64,000 bases of DNA from Yinghuangia sp051388915. Its GTDB lineage: Bacteria > Actinomycetota > Actinomycetes > Streptomycetales > Streptomycetaceae. The notes under the pieces were generated by a model. That model was not told the DNA's origin. It saw nothing but the letters and a program-made list of their open reading frames with translations, and ran no database searches. Made by a program: the position numbers and the translations under genes. Positions 60,325 through 64,000 of this stretch are shown piece by piece. Position 1 is the stretch's first letter, and each line of letters begins with the position of its first letter. The stretch spans positions 124,001 through 188,000 of the forward strand of contig NZ_JBPKBH010000002.1 of assembly GCF_051388915.1 (NCBI RefSeq), written 5' to 3'.

Positions 60325-60753
60325 ATGCCGCAAGACCAGAACCAGGGCCACGAGGATCATCCCGTCACCGTCGCCCAGCTCAACCACACCGTCGTCCACG
60401 CCACGGACCGGCGGCTGTCGGCCGAATTCATCGCCACGATCCTGGGCCTGGACATCGGGGCCCCGTTCGGGCCCTTCCTGCCCGTCGACCTCGGCAACCA
60501 CGTGACGCTCGACTTCTACGAGAAGCGCGACGAGCCGATCCAGTCGCAGCACTACGCGTTCCTTGTGCCCGACGAGCAGTTCGACGCCATGATCGCCCGC
60601 CTGGAAGCGGCCGCGGTCACCTACTACGCCGACCCCAACCACACAGAACCCGGCCGGATCAACCACCTCTTCGGCGGGCGCGGCGCCTACTTCGCCGACC
60701 CGGACCGCCACAACATGGAGATCATGACCCGGCCCTACGCCCGGCCTCGGTAG
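60325..60753 (+). CDS. VOC-family (glyoxalase/bleomycin resistance-like) protein
   Basis: A 142-residue VOC protein made of two beta-alpha-beta-beta-beta units. The first strand reads VAQLNHTVVHATDRRLSAEFIATILGLDIG with a metal-ligand-like His. Later segments are LDFYEKRD, QHYAFLVPDEQFDAMIARLEAAA and GRGAYFADPDRHNMEIMTRP with the final Glu. The pattern fits a small-molecule-binding lyase or dioxygenase. The ATG at 60325 begins MPQDQNQGHED. It is the only intact gene in this decayed part. Confidence 0.9.
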   Translation: MPQDQNQGHEDHPVTVAQLNHTVVHATDRRLSAEFIATILGLDIGAPFGPFLPVDLGNHVTLDFYEKRDEPIQSQHYAFLVPDEQFDAMIARLEAAAVTYYADPNHTEPGRINHLFGGRGAYFADPDRHNMEIMTRPYARPR

Positions 60754-60960
60754 GGCTCGGTCAGGCGGGGCTCGGCGGGCGTCCTGCCAATGTTCCGACG
60801 GCAGGAGGGGCATCGGCCGACACGGTGCCCGCTTGCTCTGGCGCGGTTCAGCGCAGGCCCGTCGGGGCGCAGTCGACCGCTATGCGCGCGTCGGCCACGT
60901 GCGCGGGCCTGCGCGTACTCCCGGCCAGGTCCCGGGCGCGGCGACGGTGTGCCCGGGACC

Positions 60961-61105
60961 AGCGAAGTCTCCCCGGAGGCCCTCTCCTCCCCANNNNNNN
61001 NNNNNNNNNNNNNNNNNNNNNNNNNNNNNNNNNNNNNNNNNNNNNNNNNNNNNNNNNNNNNNNNNNNNNNCCGGCGAGGTCTCCCGGGAGGCCCTCTACT
61101 CCCGA
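60961..61105. repeat. 33-bp repeat on both sides of an assembly gap
   Basis: The 33 bases 60961-60993 and 61073-61105 match at 28 positions (core GTCTCCC, GGAGGCCCTCT). They flank the N run directly. This suggests a tandem repeat array, of which only the first and last units were assembled. Confidence 0.75.
60994..61070. other. assembly gap (77 N)
   Basis: The sequence is undetermined and the length need not be real. Direct repeats border it, so it was probably a repeat collapse or a failed bridge. Confidence 0.95.
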
Positions 61106-61329
61106 AGCTACGGCGAAGTGACAAGTAGCTCTCTGTGACAGAAGACAGTCCTTGCTGAGAATCCGGCCTTGGGGAACATCGGTACAGCAATGAGCGGTGA
61201 GTACTCGGCTCGTTCGAGGCCGCCGGTGCGCTGCACCGCTCCGGCAGATGCGCTGCGATGACGAGTCGTTCCTGGGCCGGGCCCGGGGCGGGCATCAGCA
61301 TGGGTCAACGGGTTCCTTGTTGGTGGGTA

Positions 61330-61530
61330 GCCGGTTAAGGCGCGGGATCTCGGCGACCAGCGCGGGATGTCCCCGCGGGCCTTGGCGATGAATCGGGCGT
61401 TCTGGTCCCAGCGTTCGTCCTACCTCGTCGACAAGCGGGTCTCCACCGACCAGCAGTCCACCGACCCGCAGAACCTCGTCCTCGTTGACTCCCAACGGTG
61501 TCAAGCGCCTTCGCAAGCGCTGACCACGAG
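61330..61530 (-). pseudogene. decayed fragment of a small RFIAxARxDIPxLVAEI-type protein
   Basis: On the minus strand one frame reads VNEDEVLRVGGLLVGGDPLVDE. A second then reads DERWDQNARFIAKARGDI and the first resumes as PALVAEIPRLN. ARFIAxARxDIPALVAEIxRL is the core of a common small actinobacterial and phage protein family of unknown function. Two compensating frame changes break it, and the first part is missing or unrecognisable. Confidence 0.6.
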
Positions 61531-61682
61531 CCGGCCGCCACGCACCGCAGCACGATGACGCCTGGTCGGCCGAGCCCGGTCATTCCGCGCCGCCGCCGTC
61601 ATCGGGAAATGGTCGTTTGTGCGAGGGGCGGGTGTCAGGTTCCGGCGTCGGAGCGGGCGGGGTAGCGGGCGAGATTTCATGG

Positions 61683-63107
61683 TCACCGGGCGGGTTCCCG
61701 GCTTCGGTCGGGGCGAGGGACGCGGCGCGGATGGATGAGGATGAGTGTGGTGAGGACGGCGATGAACGCGAGCGCGGCGGAGGCCGAGAGGACGGCCCGA
61801 GTGCCGTCAGCGACTGCCTGGCCGCCTGTACCGGTGCCTTCGTAAAGGGTGAAGATCGCGCCCAGTGCCGCGGTGCCGACACCGGCGCCCAGGGACGCGA
61901 GGGTGGAGACGGTCCCGGCGACCATGCCGACCCGCTCGGGTTCGGTGACCTGGACCGCCACGGCCATCACGGGGGCGCCGGCGATTCCGCCGCCGGCTCC
62001 CCAGGCCAGCAGCGGCACGAGCAGTGCCCACCACGGTGTGCTGGGTGTGATCAGCAGTGCCAAGGCCGTGAAGCCGACGCCCTTGAGCAAGTAGCCGGAG
62101 CCGATGACCAGGCCGGGAGCCCAGTGGCTGAGCAGCTTGGAGCCGACCATGCCGGTGGCGATCTGCGCGAGGAGGATCGGCGTCATCAACAGCCCCGCCG
62201 AGGTTGGGCTCAGGCCGAGTCCGTCCGACAGGTACAGCACCAGGTAGACCGAGCCGCCGATGGTCAGGACGCGGGAGAGGAGAACGGCCAGCATCGCGCC
62301 GCAGAACGCGGGCCGGGTGAACATGCGTAGCTCCAGTGTCGGTCTGGGCACGCGGAGTTGGAGGGTCAGGAAGGCGGCCAGTGCCAGGCAAGCCGTGAGC
62401 AGCGCCACGGTGTCCTGGCCTGCCCACGGTGTGCCGCCGGGGCGGAGCATGAGCAGGGTCGCCGTACCGAGGCCGAGCATGAGCAGCAGGCTTCCGGTCC
62501 AGTCCGGCCGCCCGGTCGAGGAAGGTGCGGGGGGTGTGGGCGGCAGCACTCGGGCGGCCAGCACCCAGGCCGCCGCGCCGAGCGGGAGGTTGACCGCGAA
62601 GACCGCGCGCCACCCGAAGGCGTCGATCAGCACTCCGCCGAGGGTCGGGGCGAGGAGCCCGGCCGCGGTCGCGCACGATCCCCAGGCGCCAATGGCGAGG
62701 TTGCGCTCCTCACCGGTGTAGCGGTCTGCGATCAGCGGAATGCCGTTCACCATGATCACTGCGGCTCCGCAGCCCTGGACCACCCGGGCGGCGTTCAGCC
62801 ACCACAGGTCCTGCGCGAACGTCGCGGCCAGGGAGGCCAGGGTGAACACGGCGATCCCGGCCAGGAACAGAGGTCGTCGCCCCCAGCGGTCCGAGAGGCT
62901 TCCAGCCGCCTGGGTCAGTGCCCCCATCGCGACCATGTAGCTCACCACCACCGACTCCGCCGACCCCCCGTCGGCGACGTCGGCGCTGATCAGCGGTAGT
63001 CCGATGGCCACGATCGTGAGGTCGACGACGACCAGCCCCGTGGAGGCCATCACCAGCACGAGGACCCCGCTCAGCGGCGGGAGACGACGGGACTTCTGAA
63101 CTGCCAT
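61683..63107 (-). CDS. MFS drug exporter, DHA2 (14-TM) family
   Basis: A 474-residue transporter with about 14 hydrophobic segments. Motif A appears as GSLSDRWGRRPLFLAG (about residues 68-83). The first helix VVVDLTIVAIGLPLISADV carries the D1-type motif of DHA2 exporters, and AATAAGLLAPTLGGVL is motif C-like. It exports small hydrophobic or cationic compounds with protons. The ATG at 63107 begins MAVQKSRRLPPLSG. It is divergent from a TetR regulator, the classic repressor-pump arrangement. Confidence 0.93.
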   Translation of the reverse strand: MAVQKSRRLPPLSGVLVLVMASTGLVVVDLTIVAIGLPLISADVADGGSAESVVVSYMVAMGALTQAAGSLSDRWGRRPLFLAGIAVFTLASLAATFAQDLWWLNAARVVQGCGAAVIMVNGIPLIADRYTGEERNLAIGAWGSCATAAGLLAPTLGGVLIDAFGWRAVFAVNLPLGAAAWVLAARVLPPTPPAPSSTGRPDWTGSLLLMLGLGTATLLMLRPGGTPWAGQDTVALLTACLALAAFLTLQLRVPRPTLELRMFTRPAFCGAMLAVLLSRVLTIGGSVYLVLYLSDGLGLSPTSAGLLMTPILLAQIATGMVGSKLLSHWAPGLVIGSGYLLKGVGFTALALLITPSTPWWALLVPLLAWGAGGGIAGAPVMAVAVQVTEPERVGMVAGTVSTLASLGAGVGTAALGAIFTLYEGTGTGGQAVADGTRAVLSASAALAFIAVLTTLILIHPRRVPRPDRSREPAR

Positions 63108-63162
63108 GCGGAAGCGACCTCCAGGCGGGCACGGGCGGTGCCGTCAGCCTGACGGCTCCCGA

Positions 63163-63208
63163 CTCTAAAAGTCAACATGTGTGAAGTTCAACGGTCGGCC
63201 AGTACGAT
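63163..63208. promoter_or_regulatory. divergent promoters of the MFS exporter and TetR gene
   Basis: On the minus strand TTGAAC (63186-63191), 17 bp, TTAGAG (63163-63168) points to the exporter. On the plus strand TACGAT (63203-63208) lies six bases before the TetR ATG, suggesting a leaderless message. The words GTCAAC and GTTCAAC recur as direct copies 15 bp apart between them and could form the TetR operator. Confidence 0.6.
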
Positions 63209-63214
63209 GGCGCC

Positions 63215-63904
63215 ATGCCCGCCGCCCGCCGCCGCCCCACGACACGCAAGGGCCGCCCCGTCCTCACCCGAGAGACCATCGCCGCGAAGGCACTGGAGAT
63301 GGCTGGTGCGCAGGGGTTCCGTTCCGTCACCATGCGCGCCCTGGCTGCTGAACTTGATGTGACCGTGCGGGCTCTGTACAACTACGTCGAGGACCGCCAA
63401 GACGTCGTGGACCTCGCCCTGGGGCTCATGCTCGACTCCTGGAACCCCCCTCCCCTGGATCCCGCGGCCTGGGAGGAATCCGTCGCCGGTTATGCGAGGT
63501 CGCTGCGCGAGATGTACCGGCGCTGGCCGCGCGCCCTGCTGGTCTCCCTCGACGAGGACGCGCCCCCGGCCTCCGTGCACCCCAACCGCCTGCTCAACCT
63601 CGACCGCTTCCTCCAACTACTGCACGGCATCGGCATCGGCTTCCCGACTGCCCTGGAGGTACACCGGCACCTGTCCCTGCTCATGCTCTCGTTCGCGCTC
63701 GTGGTCGACCGCCCCGCCGCGCAGGCCACGACGGACCGCGGCACGCTCGTCCCCGACATCTGGCTGGCGGCCCACGCCGATCTCGACCTCCCTGCCCTGC
63801 GTCAGGCCGCCGTGCTGCCCATCCCCACCCCGGACACCCAGTTCGACCAGCTCGTCTCCGTCGTGATCGCACAGATACGCAGCCACCTCGACGCCTCAAC
63901 ATAA
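63215..63904 (+). CDS. TetR-family transcriptional regulator
   Basis: A 229-residue regulator. After a basic tail (PAARRRPTTRKGRPVLTRETI) the helix-turn-helix lies at about 20-65 with ALEMAGAQGFRSVTMRALAAELDVTVRALYNYVEDRQDVVDLAL. The C-terminal ligand domain (about 85-225) matches TetR class C-terminal regions of the MFS-linked type. The ATG at 63215 is probably the transcription start as well. It should repress the divergent exporter until an exported drug binds. Confidence 0.93.
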   Translation: MPAARRRPTTRKGRPVLTRETIAAKALEMAGAQGFRSVTMRALAAELDVTVRALYNYVEDRQDVVDLALGLMLDSWNPPPLDPAAWEESVAGYARSLREMYRRWPRALLVSLDEDAPPASVHPNRLLNLDRFLQLLHGIGIGFPTALEVHRHLSLLMLSFALVVDRPAAQATTDRGTLVPDIWLAAHADLDLPALRQAAVLPIPTPDTQFDQLVSVVIAQIRSHLDAST

Positions 63905-63913
63905 GGGCACACC

Positions 63914-63961
63914 AGCCCCGTTTCGGGGGAACCCGGACATAGCGGGCTGCACCGAAACGGG
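63914..63961 (+). terminator. terminator after the TetR gene
   Basis: CCCGTTTCGG and CCGAAACGGG form perfect 10-bp arms around a 25-nt loop. A smaller CCCCG-TTT-CGGGG hairpin lies in the left arm and AGCCC/GGGCT pairs in the loop. It begins 13 bp after the TetR stop. Confidence 0.7.
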
Positions 63962-64000
63962 TGTCACGTCGGCGCTACGGCTGCTTCCCCGCCCGGGGCA

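Larger units (their letters stand above)
60754..61682. other. gap-containing region with a gene fragment
   Basis: It contains an assembly gap, the gap-flanking repeat and a decayed gene fragment (61330-61530). No intact gene is seen; frames crossing the gap are not real evidence. The convergent 3' ends of the VOC gene and the MFS gene border it. Confidence 0.55.

Noticed and set aside
27078..61190. Shared words around GGGGAACATCGGT(A/G)CAGC at about 27075 and 61172
   Set aside because: About 18 matching bases between two places in 64 kb of biased sequence is close to chance, and the flanks do not align.

Overview
The window comes from a high-GC actinomycete, almost certainly a filamentous, sporulating member of the Streptomycetaceae. 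Third codon positions are nearly all G or C, GTG starts are common, and several regulator genes look leaderless. It carries the RNA polymerase-binding protein RbpA and a small-membrane-protein/FtsK-like pair that matches SmeA-SffA of Streptomyces sporulation septa. There are two assembly gaps (5460-5588 and 60994-61070). I see no rRNA, tRNA, CRISPR array, complete insertion sequence or prophage.

Layout. 1-6.05 kb: the end of an unknown gene, three hypothetical genes on the minus strand, an ArsB/NhaD-type ion transporter and a flavodoxin-like protein. 6.4-18.05 kb is a conserved-looking core: smeA, sffA, a 1099-residue GAF-SpoIIE-HATPase phosphatase, rbpA behind a sigma-R type promoter, a maltokinase-cap protein, a RibD/DHFR-like protein, bioB, fxsA and a polyprenol-phosphate mannosyltransferase. 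18.05-19.94 kb has no convincing gene but holds six tandem copies of a 13-bp unit. 19.9-27.0 kb: a MocR regulator divergent from a YczE-like membrane protein, azlCD divergent from an XRE-cupin regulator, a hypothetical gene and a YtcJ-like amidohydrolase.

27.3-32.1 kb is a small catabolic locus: an IclR regulator divergent from a Baeyer-Villiger-type monooxygenase, an N-acyl-D-amino-acid-deacylase-like amidohydrolase, and a TauD-family dioxygenase broken by a perfect 10-bp tandem duplication. 32.5-49.6 kb holds an ABC-2 permease without its ATPase, an Ada-AlkA fusion, an HxlR/NmrA pair, a secreted peptidase-like hydrolase, pirin, a leucine-rich-repeat protein, a second MocR, a WYL regulator next to a gene interrupted by a small hydrophobic-protein gene, an epimerase/cupin pair and a class A beta-lactamase. 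49.8-58.0 kb holds an Rnl2-type RNA ligase, a DapA-like aldolase divergent from a LysR with an extra C-terminal domain, an ADP-ribosylglycohydrolase, an AraC/DHFR-like pair, and a MarR regulator divergent from an alpha/beta hydrolase across an excellent operator. 58.1-61.6 kb is a decay zone with a frameshifted HEAT-like gene, a MarR remnant, an intact VOC protein, a gap flanked by a repeat, and another gene fragment. The window closes with a divergent MFS exporter/TetR pair.

Much of the accessory DNA consists of regulator/target pairs transcribed divergently, and palindromes can be read directly in several of their intergenic regions. The most notable observations are: two copies of an intergenic repeat of about 170 bp, in inverted orientation 35.7 kb apart, each beginning at the stop codon of a gene; the 10-bp duplication that breaks the dioxygenase; the gene interrupted by an oppositely oriented gene; the stand-alone RNA ligase; and the paired operators of the XRE-cupin and MarR regulators. 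I did not find a clearly new multi-gene system. The best candidates for undescribed biology are the RNA ligase, the IclR/BVMO locus and the dispersed repeat.
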